Source of the DNA: Phyllobacterium brassicacearum
GTDB taxonomy: Bacteria > Pseudomonadota > Alphaproteobacteria > Rhizobiales > Rhizobiaceae
Length of the DNA stretch: 64,000 bases
Assembly: GCF_003010955.1 (NCBI RefSeq)
Contig: NZ_PGGO01000010.1
Location: 1-64,000, forward strand
Direction: 5' to 3'
This document shows positions 7,992-17,214 of this stretch, piece after piece. A model generated the notes under the pieces. That model searched no databases. It was given only the letters and a program-made list of their open reading frames with translations, and was not told the origin of the DNA. Made by a program: the position numbers and the translations under genes. Each line of letters begins with the position of its first letter. Within the stretch, counting starts at the first letter, position 1.

Positions 7992-9560
7992 TCAGATCAC
8001 CTCTTCGAGCATCTGTGTAAGTGCCCTGCGATCTACCTTGCCATTCCCGTTAAGAGGCAATGCATCGGTGATGTAGACTTCATTCGGCACCATATATGCG
8101 GCAACCTTGGTTTTCATCATCGCCCGGATATCTTCGGCCGTTGACTGGGGACCGACGACAAAAGTGATCAGACCATCTGCAGATCCGTGCGATATGGGCC
8201 AGGCGATCGCAGCGACGTGGTCAGAACCGCTGACCGCACGCAAGTGCATTTCGACTTCTTCCAACTCGACGCGATTACCCAGTATCTTTATTTGATTGTC
8301 GAGGCGACCAAGATGATGAAATACCCCGTGTTCATCTTCAACGCCCATGTCGCCCGTCAGATACCAACGTCGGCCATCAATCGTCGGGAAGCGGCTGTTC
8401 GTCAGTTCCGGTTGCTGAAAATATCCACTGGCAAGCTGGATGCCTGACAATGCAATTTCTCCTGGCGTTCCGGGCGGTACCGCGTGGCCATTCTGATCCA
8501 AAATGGCCGCCAGCATGCCTGGGTACGGTTTTCCTATCGCCACAACATCACGGTTGGGCGTGACTAAGACAGGACATTTAACCGGCTGTCTAAGGCAGGC
8601 GACGGTTGCCTCTGTTGGCCCGTAAATATTTTCGACGATGCTATTGGGTGCAGCTTCGGCCCAAGCTTGCGCAGCACGAACGGGAAGCGGTTCGCCGCAA
8701 AAGAACGACAACCGCAGACTTGGCAGGGTACCGGGTCCGAGCGTCTTGGCCTTGCGCATCAACGCAATAATGGATGGGACAGAGAGCCAGCTGGTAATCT
8801 TCCGCTCGCGGATAAAGCGCGCAGGAGCCAGCATCTGCATAGGTGTCATAATCTGAAGCGAAGCGCCCGCGCGCCAAGCTAGAAACATGTTGTGCACGGA
8901 AAGATCGAAGGTAATGTCGCAGGTTTCGGCGACCCGATCATCCCGAGTGAGCGGAAACCATTGCTGCATGACATTGAGATAGTTGTTTACGGCTGCAATC
9001 GGAACCATCACGCCCTTTGGCATGCCCGTTGTTCCGGAAGTGAATTCGATATAGGCGATGGCGCTGTCAGAGAGCGGCAGAGGCTCGGTGGGTTCAGTGT
9101 TGGCGATAAGCGACAACCGAACCATGCTGTGTTGGCCAGTCTGTTCTGGAAGAGTTGCGTCATCTGAAAGAACAATAAAACTGGGTGCGTAGTCGAGGAT
9201 CTTCCTCGACAACAAAGTAGCGCCGCGCTGATCCACTACAAGCGCGTCCAGATCAAGTGTCTGCAACAGTTGGATCAGACGCTCTTCAGGCAGTTTGAGG
9301 CTGAGCGGTACATATGTTATTCCAGACCACGCCGCTGCCAAAATGCCAAGACAGGCAGTAGCGCTTCTCGATCCTAGGATGCCGATACGGCCACTTCTGT
9401 TCGATGTCAGGAGTTTTTGGGCCAAACCGCTGACTGTCGTGGCTACCTCGCGATAAGTCCAGTCACGCCCTACCGTCGAGATTGCAATATCATTCGGGCT
9501 ATTCGCAGCATGCTCAGCTATTGGTCGAGCAAGATTGGCGCCTATAGTGGTTTCTTTCAT
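7992..9560 (-). CDS. Stand-alone amino-acid-type adenylating enzyme (ANL family)
   Basis: The 522-residue enzyme has the full set of adenylation core motifs: A3 FTSGTTGMPKGVM, A5 NIYGPTEATVA, A7 WYLTGDMG, A8 GRLDNQIKILGNRVELEEVE and A10 NGNGKVDRRAL with the catalytic Lys. The A4 region FDLSVHNMF keeps the Asp that pairs with an alpha-amino group, as in DltA and NRPS A domains, so an amino acid substrate is expected. No carrier or condensation domain is fused. The nearby acyl carrier protein is the obvious partner. ATP plus amino acid would give the aminoacyl-AMP, then the thioester. Its exact amino acid cannot be read by eye. Confidence 0.82.
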   Translation of the reverse strand: MKETTIGANLARPIAEHAANSPNDIAISTVGRDWTYREVATTVSGLAQKLLTSNRSGRIGILGSRSATACLGILAAAWSGITYVPLSLKLPEERLIQLLQTLDLDALVVDQRGATLLSRKILDYAPSFIVLSDDATLPEQTGQHSMVRLSLIANTEPTEPLPLSDSAIAYIEFTSGTTGMPKGVMVPIAAVNNYLNVMQQWFPLTRDDRVAETCDITFDLSVHNMFLAWRAGASLQIMTPMQMLAPARFIRERKITSWLSVPSIIALMRKAKTLGPGTLPSLRLSFFCGEPLPVRAAQAWAEAAPNSIVENIYGPTEATVACLRQPVKCPVLVTPNRDVVAIGKPYPGMLAAILDQNGHAVPPGTPGEIALSGIQLASGYFQQPELTNSRFPTIDGRRWYLTGDMGVEDEHGVFHHLGRLDNQIKILGNRVELEEVEMHLRAVSGSDHVAAIAWPISHGSADGLITFVVGPQSTAEDIRAMMKTKVAAYMVPNEVYITDALPLNGNGKVDRRALTQMLEEVI

Positions 9561-9946
9561 CCTGTGTACACCGGTTTACACTTCTACCCAACGAGATAAA
9601 GAGCGGCAAAGTCGAGAGACGACGCAAGTTATATGCTCGCAAGTGCGGTATATAATATTGTCATACTCAGTCATCTTGGTTTAATTATAAGAACTTCTTA
9701 GAGTGTTGTATTTTACACCCGCCCAATCTGATCAAAACTTCTGTTACGACTTCTTCATTCTATTGAATAGCGTATTTCATTTTTTACGCCTCCGGTATCA
9801 GTAATAAGAGTTACATGCGATGTATTTCTAAGCGGTGTTTGCGATCGCCAGGCTGTTCGTTCAATCTCGCAAACGCGGACGTCGACATTTTTGGCCCGTT
9901 GTAATGCCACCGGCCACTCACAATTGGCGAATGTCAGGATTGAGAC
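9561..9946. other. AT-rich intergenic region upstream of the adenylating enzyme
   Basis: This 386-base stretch presumably contains the promoter of the minus-strand adenylating enzyme gene. It is AT-rich between about 9640 and 9800 and has many stops in all frames. No operator, tRNA or small gene was recognised. Confidence 0.35.
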
Positions 9947-10162
9947 TCAAGAATCTGACCTGTTTGGCATGCGTCCAATCCGCGGCTTGCGGTGATGGTT
10001 GTTGAATTGCGACCACGCCTTGCGCACTTCGGCCATAGGCATACCTGGATCGATCTGCTCAGCCAGCACAACGAGATCAACAAGCTTTGACGCCTTCGGA
10101 TTTTCGGCAATCACAAGAGCAACGAGCCGCTCGACACGGCTATAAGATGGTGGCTTATCCAT
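9947..10162 (-). CDS. Small protein of unknown function
   Basis: A 72-residue frame beginning MDKPPSYSRVERLVALVIAENP. It predicts as two or three amphipathic helices (KLVDLVVLAEQ, MAEVRKAWSQFNNHH) with a basic tail. The ATG at 10162 is preferred to an upstream TTG at 10186, although no clear ribosome-binding site is visible. It stands alone between the adenylating enzyme and the hydroxy-acid dehydrogenase. The helix pattern and balanced composition favour a real gene over chance, but I do not recognise a family. Confidence 0.35.
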   Translation of the reverse strand: MDKPPSYSRVERLVALVIAENPKASKLVDLVVLAEQIDPGMPMAEVRKAWSQFNNHHRKPRIGRMPNRSDS

Positions 10163-10646
10163 CGCTGCCGCCGCCCGGAAGATCAACTGCCCGGGCAGCT
10201 TTCATCTTGCGCCTACATCGAATCCTGACGCAGTTACACACGAGACACTCCTCGTCGCTGCTTCGTAAAAGTCATCATGGAGACACTTAAATAACAAGGT
10301 TGGACCGTTGTTGTTGCGCGGCATCGAAATTACTGTGGTCTAGGAACGAATGAAAGAAGACACGCATCCGGCATGACTGCATCGTGGAGGAGTGAGGCCT
10401 TGTGCTCAACCTAATCATTTTAATTAGCAATATCAGGACAATTAAATCGCTATGTTGATTACGTTTCTAAAGTCTTCAATGTAGCTTGTAATAGAATAGG
10501 GTTGCAGTTCGCCGTGGCGGAGCGTTACCCGAGAAATCCGATCGAATTGGGTGCCGGCGCTTGCAGTTTTTATTGAGAAGCAGGTTCCCGGTCACTGATA
10601 TTGTTCTCAGATCAAGCGTACTTTTCACGACACCAAGGTAATAGAA
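10163..10646. other. Intergenic region upstream of the hydroxy-acid dehydrogenase
   Basis: No gene is supported here. The 12-base palindrome CTGCCCGGGCAG lies near 10187. The AT-rich stretch around 10420-10500 may hold the promoter of the downstream dehydrogenase gene. Nothing else was recognised. Confidence 0.35.
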
Positions 10647-11873
10647 ATGACCGACACGACCTCTCCTGTTTCACTGCCGGTCCCCGTTGCGACAGAGCAA
10701 TCCGGCTCCCAGCGACAGAACCGGCGACTGAACAGGATATTGTGCCTCGATGACTTCGAGCCGGCCGCCAGGAAACGTCTGCCACGTCCGCTTTTTGGCT
10801 ATATAGCTGGGGCGAGCGAGACCAATTCGTCTCTTGCTGATAACCGGCTGGCTTTCTCCGAATACGGCTTCCGCCCGCGGGTTCTTACGGACGTTTCCCG
10901 GCGAAGCCAGGTCACAGAACTTTTTGGGATTGAGTACGCAAGCCCGTTTGGTATCGCTCCGATGGGTATCAGCGCGCTTATGGCATATCGCGGCGATATT
11001 GTGCTTGCCTCTGCCGCACGGGAAGCCAATATACCTATGATCATGAGTGGGTCGTCTCTTATTCCGCTCGAAAAGATATCAACAGTTGCACCGAATAGTT
11101 GGTTTCAGGCGTACCTCCCGGGGGAGCCGGAGCGCATTAACGCGCTGCTTGATCGCGTAGCGGCCGCCGGTTTCAAGACGCTGGTCCTTACCGTAGATGT
11201 GGCAACCTTACCCAGCAGGGAGAACAACGTCCGTACGGGGTTTTCTACGCCCCTTCGTCCCAGCGCGCGGCTCCTTTGGGAGGGTGCATCCCATCCGTCG
11301 TGGTTACTTGGGACATTTGTTAAGACAATCGTTCGACATGGCATTCCGCATTTCGAGAATTCCTATGCCACACGAGGTGCACCGATTGTATCGCGTTCGC
11401 TTACCCGAGATTTCGGCAAGCGCGATCACCTGAACTGGCGCCATCTCGAACAGATACGGCAGCGCTGGAAGGGCCGGCTCATCGTCAAGGGCATTATGAG
11501 GGTCGACGATGCCGCGCAAGCTGCCGCGACTGGCGTCGATGGCGTCATCGTTTCTAATCACGGTGGACGACAACTCGATTACACGGCCTCGCCCTTACGT
11601 GTGCTATCGGGCATCGTTGAAGCGGTCGGTCATTCCACTGTTGTGATGATAGATGGCGGAATCCGTAGGGGCACTGATGTAATGAAGGCCCTGGCTCTGG
11701 GCGCCAAGTTTGTCTTTATCGGGCGCCCTTTCCTTTACGCGGCGGGTATTGGGGGCCAGACCGGCGTGGCAAAAGCGATAGACCTTTTGTCGAAGGAAAT
11801 TCATCAGGATATGGCGCTTCTCGGCGTCAATACCTTGGGCGAGATCACGCCGGATCTGCTCATCAGAATCTGA
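10647..11873 (+). CDS. FMN-dependent 2-hydroxy-acid dehydrogenase (LldD/mandelate type)
   Basis: A 408-residue TIM-barrel flavoenzyme of the lactate/glycolate/mandelate oxidase family. Diagnostic segments are the FMN-binding SPFGIAPMG, the substrate-loop WFQAYLP, LVLTVDV, VKGIMRVDDA and the active-site SNHGGRQLD with base His305 and substrate-binding Arg308, then IDGGIRRGTDVMKALALGA. It oxidises an L-2-hydroxy acid to the 2-oxo acid, passing electrons to the quinone pool or O2. The N-terminus has about 30 extra residues rich in Ser and Pro. It stands between the adenylation/ACP genes and the exo cluster, so it may supply or modify an acyl substituent; that link is inference. Confidence 0.82.
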   Translation: MTDTTSPVSLPVPVATEQSGSQRQNRRLNRILCLDDFEPAARKRLPRPLFGYIAGASETNSSLADNRLAFSEYGFRPRVLTDVSRRSQVTELFGIEYASPFGIAPMGISALMAYRGDIVLASAAREANIPMIMSGSSLIPLEKISTVAPNSWFQAYLPGEPERINALLDRVAAAGFKTLVLTVDVATLPSRENNVRTGFSTPLRPSARLLWEGASHPSWLLGTFVKTIVRHGIPHFENSYATRGAPIVSRSLTRDFGKRDHLNWRHLEQIRQRWKGRLIVKGIMRVDDAAQAAATGVDGVIVSNHGGRQLDYTASPLRVLSGIVEAVGHSTVVMIDGGIRRGTDVMKALALGAKFVFIGRPFLYAAGIGGQTGVAKAIDLLSKEIHQDMALLGVNTLGEITPDLLIRI

Positions 11874-12002
11874 AAGTTAGACCTAATGGTTAAGCAACGA
11901 GGAGACATGCATGGAGACAGTTTGATGACTAACCTTACCTCCACCCAGTAACGTTTGTAACTGCGCTCAATATCAAACATTCGAGCGCCGGAGGCCGACT
12001 AC

Positions 12003-12851
12003 GTGAAAATTCAAGGTATCATCGGTCCTGTAATCCGCTTATGCGGATCTAGGGTCGCGAGGCCGAGCAGGCGTCGTGAGACAATAAGTATCTCTGGACG
12101 AGCAGTCTACGTCATCGGAGATGTTCACGGTTGTCTGGACGAATTATTAACTTTGGAACGCATAATTTACGCTGATGCAGAGGCGTTGCCAGGAAAAAAG
12201 CTCATCATTTTGCTTGGAGATTATGTCGACAGGGGCCCCGCATCAGCGCAAGTCGTTGACCATCTGATCGAAAGCTGTCCCGAGGGCTTCGAGCGCCTTT
12301 GCCTCACTGGCAATCATGAGATGGCGATGCTCGATTATCTGGACGGTAGGCTTGCCCTTTCGACATGGCTGCAAATGGGCGGCGAAGCGACCTTACTTTC
12401 TTACGGCATCGATATCGAACATTTGAAACTGATTTACAAGTCCCGCCGAAGGCTGGATGAGATTATCCGGGCCGCGATCCCTGAGCGGCACACACAATTT
12501 CTGAGAACCTTACCGATTTTAATCGCGGCCGGAAATTTCCTATTCGTGCACGCCGGTATAAGGCCGTCGCTGAGCGTTTGGGAGCAAAGCGACGAAGATC
12601 TTGTCTTCATCCGCAGTGCGTTTTTTGACAACAGCCATTTGTTGGAGCACTGGGTTATTCATGGCCACACACCGATCGACAAGCCAGTCCAGGTTGGAAA
12701 GAGATTTAACCTCGACACGGGTGCCTACTTCACAGGAAAGCTCAGTGCCCTTCGACTGTGGAAGCAGAAGGGCCGCGTATTCACAACGTCAATCGATTAT
12801 GCCGAGTCGACCGGTACTTTGGGCCTCGGGGGCTTTGCAGACGGCGCTTGA
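12003..12851 (+). CDS. PPP-family metallophosphatase (bis-tetraphosphatase/protein phosphatase type)
   Basis: The 282-residue product has the four PPP metal-binding motifs in order: GDVHGC, GDYVDRG, GNHE and, near the C-terminus, HGHTP. This fits serine/threonine phosphatases of the PrpA/ApaH type that occur next to rhizobial exopolysaccharide genes. It could dephosphorylate a regulatory protein; a tyrosine-phosphorylated ExoP tail would be a tempting but unproven substrate, since PPP enzymes mainly act on Ser/Thr. The last 55 bases overlap the 3' end of exoP on the opposite strand. The plus-strand gene starts with ATG near the weak GGAGG at 11989-11993. Confidence 0.78.
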   Translation: MKIQGIIGPVIRLCGSRVARPSRRRETISISGRAVYVIGDVHGCLDELLTLERIIYADAEALPGKKLIILLGDYVDRGPASAQVVDHLIESCPEGFERLCLTGNHEMAMLDYLDGRLALSTWLQMGGEATLLSYGIDIEHLKLIYKSRRRLDEIIRAAIPERHTQFLRTLPILIAAGNFLFVHAGIRPSLSVWEQSDEDLVFIRSAFFDNSHLLEHWVIHGHTPIDKPVQVGKRFNLDTGAYFTGKLSALRLWKQKGRVFTTSIDYAESTGTLGLGGFADGA

Positions 12852-15148
12852 TCAATATAATAGCTCGTATACCGCTCCATGAAGTGCTCTGAACTTCCGT
12901 AAGACGTGTACTTGGCCAGCTCTTTCATATCTGTTTTGTTGAGGATCACACCCAGCACCTTTGGTGTGATATGAGTTTCGGACTGGAGCACGGATTTGAC
13001 CAGAGCGCGCGGTGTCGCGCCCCATTCCGCCACCATGATGAATCCGTCCGCGAACGGTGCGAAGGCTTTCGCGTCAACGACGGGGCCTAATGGCGGAAGA
13101 TCCACAACGATGTAGTCATACATCGTGCGGGCTTCTTCAAGAAGCCTGCGCATCGCCTCGCTAGACAATAGCTCGCTTGTGTACTGAAAATGTTTGTGAG
13201 GAACCGCTGGAACAATGGCGAGTTTGGTTCTCTTGTCAATCTTGACTGAATTCTGCCACGGCTGGTCTCCAAGTACTGCCTGCACGAGGCCACGGTTAGG
13301 CGTGAGCGACAGCGACCTGGTCAGCCCCGGATTGCGCAGATCGGCATCAATGAGAAGCGTTTTGCCACCCATGACCGCCAACAGCGAGGCGAAATTCGCT
13401 GCTATCGTTGATTTTCCTTCGTGGGGAAGGACAGATATCACCCCCAAAACCTTGCCTTTCTGACCGTGCAAAACCACATCGGCTGCAATTTTAGCATTGC
13501 GCAATGTTTCAGCGAATATCGATGACGGATTTTCAATAGCCAGCCGGGTAATATTAAAGGGGGCCGGAGGTTGCTCCAGTCCAATAGCCGTTCCTCGTGG
13601 GGACACGGTATCGGCCGGCCCATGAAAAGCCGATACGTAGCCAAGGAATTTGAGCCCGAGAAGCGACCTGACGTCGTCACCTACCCGGAAAAACCGCTCG
13701 CGATATTCGCGCCATGCAGCGATGACCATCCCGGTGAAGGTTCCAAGCAACACAGACAAAACTAAAACCATCGTTCTGTTAGGGCTGGATGGGCTACTGG
13801 GCGTGGAGGCAATCGAAATGACCCGGGCCTTGGCGATTGGGAACGACTGTTGTTGTGAGGCTTCCTGATAGCGGGTCAAAAAAGTCCTATAAAGATTGCT
13901 TAATGCTTCGGAATTCTGCTCGAGTTCCTTCAGGTGAACGAGCGCTTCATTAGCTGAGGAAGTCTCTCCGGTCACTTTACCCAGGCCCTGGCGCAGTGAA
14001 GTTTCCCGTGACTGGGCGACCTCGTACTGATTGCGATAGCTTTCAGTCATTTGCTTCAGCTCCTGGAAAATCTGCTTTCCAAGATCCTGTTGCTCGGTGC
14101 GAAGACTGACCGCCTGGGGGTGTTCCTGACCGAAACGTGCCACAATCTCCTGTTCGCGCTTGCTGACTGACAGATACCGTGTTCGGAGTGTTTCGAGGAC
14201 GGACGTTCCATTGTGGTCCGTCACTACAGATGCATTCTTAACAGCCTCTTCCAGGCCCCCGCCGACGATTGTCTTAAACTGGTTGTATAGGGCAAGTGCG
14301 CGAGCTGTGTCCGCTTGAGCCAATATCAGCTGACTGTTGATATCTGAAAGCTGCTGCTCAGAGACGAGGGCTCCTTTTGCGGCCGTCAGACCGTTGGCAG
14401 CCCGAAACCGTTCTACCTCGAGTGCCGCTGCCTGAGAGCTTTCCTGCAGGTCCCTCAGCCTAGCCTGAAGCCAAATGGTTGCCCGTTCCGTTGCTTCGAA
14501 ATTCGCATCCAATTGGTCTGACAAAAAGGCGTCGGCATAAGCCTTGGCAATCTTTCCGGCCAGAATATCATCATTTGAAGTGTAGGTAAGGTCGATAACA
14601 AAGCTCCGCCCCTGGCGTTCAACGTAAAGGCCATTCTCAAGCAGCGAAGCAGCATATCCAATTCGGGCGTCCTTGTTGGTCAGGTCCAGTTCGGAGACGC
14701 GCCCTCCACCAAACAGCCCGATGACAGTTCTCAGGACAGATTTTATACGGGAGGGCAATGAACGCGGCGGGTTCATAAAGATCTCATTTTCATCGAGCTT
14801 TTCCCGTGTGGCAACTTTCGTGGCAAGCTCGGCCGATTTCAATATTGCGATCTGGCTGAGAATGGTGGTGTCGGATTGCATGTTCGATGGCGCCGGCGAA
14901 ACGTCATCGGCAAATTTGCCCAGACTGTCGTCCAGAAGAATGCTCGTGGAAGCGGTATAGTTGGGCGTTGCGATGATGATGTAGATTGTTCCCAGTAAAA
15001 GACCGATCCCGGCCGCCGCGGCAACGACTTTAGCCTGCCGTCGCGCGATTGCGATAAGGCGCTCGAGATCTATGAAATTGTCAGACTCCTGTTCAGGGTC
15101 CGGGGTGATCCCAATTCGGCTGCTAAAAGGAAGATTGGCCTGGTTCAT
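12797..15148 (-). CDS. exoP: Exopolysaccharide chain-length/export tyrosine autokinase ExoP
   Basis: A 783-residue Wzc-type protein, close to the length of rhizobial ExoP. A Wzz domain has membrane segments at about residues 40-60 (VVAAAAGIGLLLGTIYIII) and about 455-475, flanking a long periplasmic coiled coil. The cytoplasmic BY-kinase domain shows Walker A (PHEGKSTIAANF), Walker A' (TLLIDADLRNP) and Walker B (YIVVDLPPLGP). The C-terminal tail is Tyr-rich (YTSYGSSEHFMERYTSYY) and is the likely autophosphorylation cluster. ExoP controls polymer length and export together with ExoF and ExoQ. It is the last gene of the minus-strand exo operon; exoN, expected between exoP and exoO, is absent. 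Confidence 0.9.
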   Translation of the reverse strand: MNQANLPFSSRIGITPDPEQESDNFIDLERLIAIARRQAKVVAAAAGIGLLLGTIYIIIATPNYTASTSILLDDSLGKFADDVSPAPSNMQSDTTILSQIAILKSAELATKVATREKLDENEIFMNPPRSLPSRIKSVLRTVIGLFGGGRVSELDLTNKDARIGYAASLLENGLYVERQGRSFVIDLTYTSNDDILAGKIAKAYADAFLSDQLDANFEATERATIWLQARLRDLQESSQAAALEVERFRAANGLTAAKGALVSEQQLSDINSQLILAQADTARALALYNQFKTIVGGGLEEAVKNASVVTDHNGTSVLETLRTRYLSVSKREQEIVARFGQEHPQAVSLRTEQQDLGKQIFQELKQMTESYRNQYEVAQSRETSLRQGLGKVTGETSSANEALVHLKELEQNSEALSNLYRTFLTRYQEASQQQSFPIAKARVISIASTPSSPSSPNRTMVLVLSVLLGTFTGMVIAAWREYRERFFRVGDDVRSLLGLKFLGYVSAFHGPADTVSPRGTAIGLEQPPAPFNITRLAIENPSSIFAETLRNAKIAADVVLHGQKGKVLGVISVLPHEGKSTIAANFASLLAVMGGKTLLIDADLRNPGLTRSLSLTPNRGLVQAVLGDQPWQNSVKIDKRTKLAIVPAVPHKHFQYTSELLSSEAMRRLLEEARTMYDYIVVDLPPLGPVVDAKAFAPFADGFIMVAEWGATPRALVKSVLQSETHITPKVLGVILNKTDMKELAKYTSYGSSEHFMERYTSYYIDQAPSAKPPRPKVPVDSA

Positions 15149-15257
15149 CTTACCGCCGCTTCAATGGGTTGGAATGTTGACAGTTTGCCAGCAAATTTCG
15201 GGTTTGTTTAGCAATTAGCTCGAAGTGATTAGACATGTTCAATCTTCCGGACTTCAC

Positions 15258-16286
15258 TCAGACGCCTGACTGCTGCTTGGTTCGACCATGTTTCGGAAAT
15301 GGGTTCCGCGACATGAAACTTGGGATAAGGCGTTTGATGCGGACCCCAATGGGCATGTACAGAAAGCGAAAAGCTGCCGGATCGTCAAACGCCATCTTGA
15401 CGATGTTGTGAACTGATCCACGCTTGATGTGATCGACGAGGATAAGGAAATTGCGGACTTCCTCAAGATTGCGCGTTCGGCGCGCTTGAGCGGACTTTGC
15501 TTGGCTATCGAATTGAAATCGCGAGAGAAAAAGAGCATCGGCCTCGATCATCGATGAAACGTGATGATGCTTCAAAGTCCGCGATATCGACCCGGCATGC
15601 ACGTGGTACGAGTAGCCGGCAGCCGGTTCGACAATGCATTCGCCGCCGCTAGCAAGCATCGAGGCCAGGAAGAGATAGTCTTCACCGATCCTCAAATTCT
15701 CGTCGTAACGCAGATGGCTGTCCTGGACAAAGTCCCGGCGAAAGACGGGCTTCATATAACCGTAATTGAACGTCGAACCGAAAACGAGGTTCGACGCAAT
15801 AAACATGGGCAACGTAATCTTGCCAAGCTCTTCCAGCCTGGAAGTCGGGAACATCTGGTACGATTTGCCATTTCCGTTATCGATGACTCCTATATTGTCG
15901 ACAGCAATCACGGCACCAGCATTCTCCGCTCGCTTCAGCATGGTCGAGAGTCTGTCCGGGGACATTTCATCGTCAGCATCGAGAACTGCGATCCACCGAC
16001 CCCGCGCCGCATCGACTGCAACATTGCGCGCATGTCCAGGACCAGCGTTCTTGGCCAGTTGCAACACCTTGATGTTTGGTTGCGAAAAGGACCTAGCGAC
16101 GGCTGTCGTGCCGTCTGACGACTTATCGTCAACGACGATGACTTCCACGCTCACGCCATCCTGATCAAGTGCACTGCGGATTGCTCGACCAATGGTATGT
16201 TCCGCATTGTAGGCGGCTATGATGACGCTGACATCAGGATACACGTCGGTTATCTCCACCGGTTGCGAGCAAAACGTCTTGACCAT
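15258..16286 (-). CDS. exoO: Glycosyltransferase family 2, ExoO-like
   Basis: A 342-residue GT-A enzyme with VSVIIAAYNAEHTIGRAIRSAL at the start, the donor-binding VVDDKSSD and the DADD metal motif (VLDADDEMSPDRL). In the succinoglycan pathway ExoO adds a glucose to the lipid-linked repeat unit. It sits between exoM and exoP as expected. The ATG at 16286 lacks a ribosome-binding site and gives a 53-base overlap with exoM. A GTG at 16244 preceded by TGGAG would cut the overlap to 11 bases and is a good alternative start. Confidence 0.82.
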   Translation of the reverse strand: MVKTFCSQPVEITDVYPDVSVIIAAYNAEHTIGRAIRSALDQDGVSVEVIVVDDKSSDGTTAVARSFSQPNIKVLQLAKNAGPGHARNVAVDAARGRWIAVLDADDEMSPDRLSTMLKRAENAGAVIAVDNIGVIDNGNGKSYQMFPTSRLEELGKITLPMFIASNLVFGSTFNYGYMKPVFRRDFVQDSHLRYDENLRIGEDYLFLASMLASGGECIVEPAAGYSYHVHAGSISRTLKHHHVSSMIEADALFLSRFQFDSQAKSAQARRTRNLEEVRNFLILVDHIKRGSVHNIVKMAFDDPAAFRFLYMPIGVRIKRLIPSFMSRNPFPKHGRTKQQSGV

Positions 16287-17214
16287 ATTGCTGTATTTCG
16301 CGCATTCCCAACAGGCCGCAAATTACACCGACATGCAGGAGGCCACGTAGGAATGACCTATTGCGATAAACAGCCGAAAAGGAAAGGATGACTGCGGCGC
16401 AGAAACAGTAGACTGCCTTGGTAATGGCGAGAAGTACGTGCCCGCAAAGTTGGAGGAAGCTTGCATTTCCTGCAAGCAGATGCCCATGCGTCTGTCCAAA
16501 ACGAAAACGCCTCTTGCAAAGCCAGGAAAGCGTAGCGCGCTTGGGAGGAACGACCTCACTGACATTTGCATGAGCAGCGAATGCAATTCGCCCGCCTGCC
16601 CTGTGAATATCGGAGAAAAATTTCGTGTCTTCACCGCCACTTCGTCCGAGCGAGAGGTCGAAACGACGCCCATTAACAGAAGGGCAAAAGCGCGCCAACA
16701 AGACGTTGCAGGTGTAGCCTGTTTGAATTTCTCCGTTGACCCAAACGGGGTCAGTCGAGTGAAAATCCCCTTCTTCCATCCATTTTGGAGCACCTTTGCC
16801 GTACAACGCTTGCACTGGTCCGAGTACGGCGGCGGCAGAAGTCGTGCTCGCCACATCCAGAAGCGCAGTGAGCCAGTTTTGCGAAGCTGTTTCATCGTCA
16901 TCGATGAATGCAACGTAGTCGCCGGTAGCTGCGTCAAGGCAAGCGTTACGGGCAAGCGATATGTTGGCGGCCGGCGCGTGGATATAACAAACGTCGATGG
17001 CCAGCCCACTTGCGAGATCGGTCACCACATCTTGCGCCGTTGGTTCAAAGTCATTGTCCGCCACTATGATACGTATGCGACAGTTATTGGGTACATCCAT
17101 GGCGCCGAGCGAGCGTAACGTCACAGCAAGCTCCGGGCGACGGAATGTGCAAACACAAACGGTGATTGCTATCTCCGGTAAGCCAGTTGGCAATTTGACG
17201 ATATCTTTGGTCAT
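16234..17214 (-). CDS. exoM: Glycosyltransferase family 2, ExoM-like
   Basis: A GT-A enzyme starting MTKDIVKLPTGLPEIAITVC, with VCVCTFRRPELAVTLRSL, IVADNDFEPTAQ and the metal motif FIDDDETAS. ExoM adds a beta-1,4 glucose in succinoglycan repeat-unit assembly. Hydrophobic C-terminal segments (VLLAITKAVYCFCAAVIL) suggest membrane association. The start at 17214 overlaps the exoA stop in an ATGA arrangement, which implies translational coupling. A longer frame to 17274 would run into exoA and is not preferred. Confidence 0.85.
   Translation of the reverse strand: MTKDIVKLPTGLPEIAITVCVCTFRRPELAVTLRSLGAMDVPNNCRIRIIVADNDFEPTAQDVVTDLASGLAIDVCYIHAPAANISLARNACLDAATGDYVAFIDDDETASQNWLTALLDVASTTSAAAVLGPVQALYGKGAPKWMEEGDFHSTDPVWVNGEIQTGYTCNVLLARFCPSVNGRRFDLSLGRSGGEDTKFFSDIHRAGGRIAFAAHANVSEVVPPKRATLSWLCKRRFRFGQTHGHLLAGNASFLQLCGHVLLAITKAVYCFCAAVILSFSAVYRNRSFLRGLLHVGVICGLLGMREIQQYGQDVLLATGGDNRRVS

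Noticed and set aside
15561-17118. Long plus-strand frames across exoO and exoM
   Set aside because: They lie antisense to well-supported glycosyltransferases with intact motifs and have no recognisable domains or start signals.
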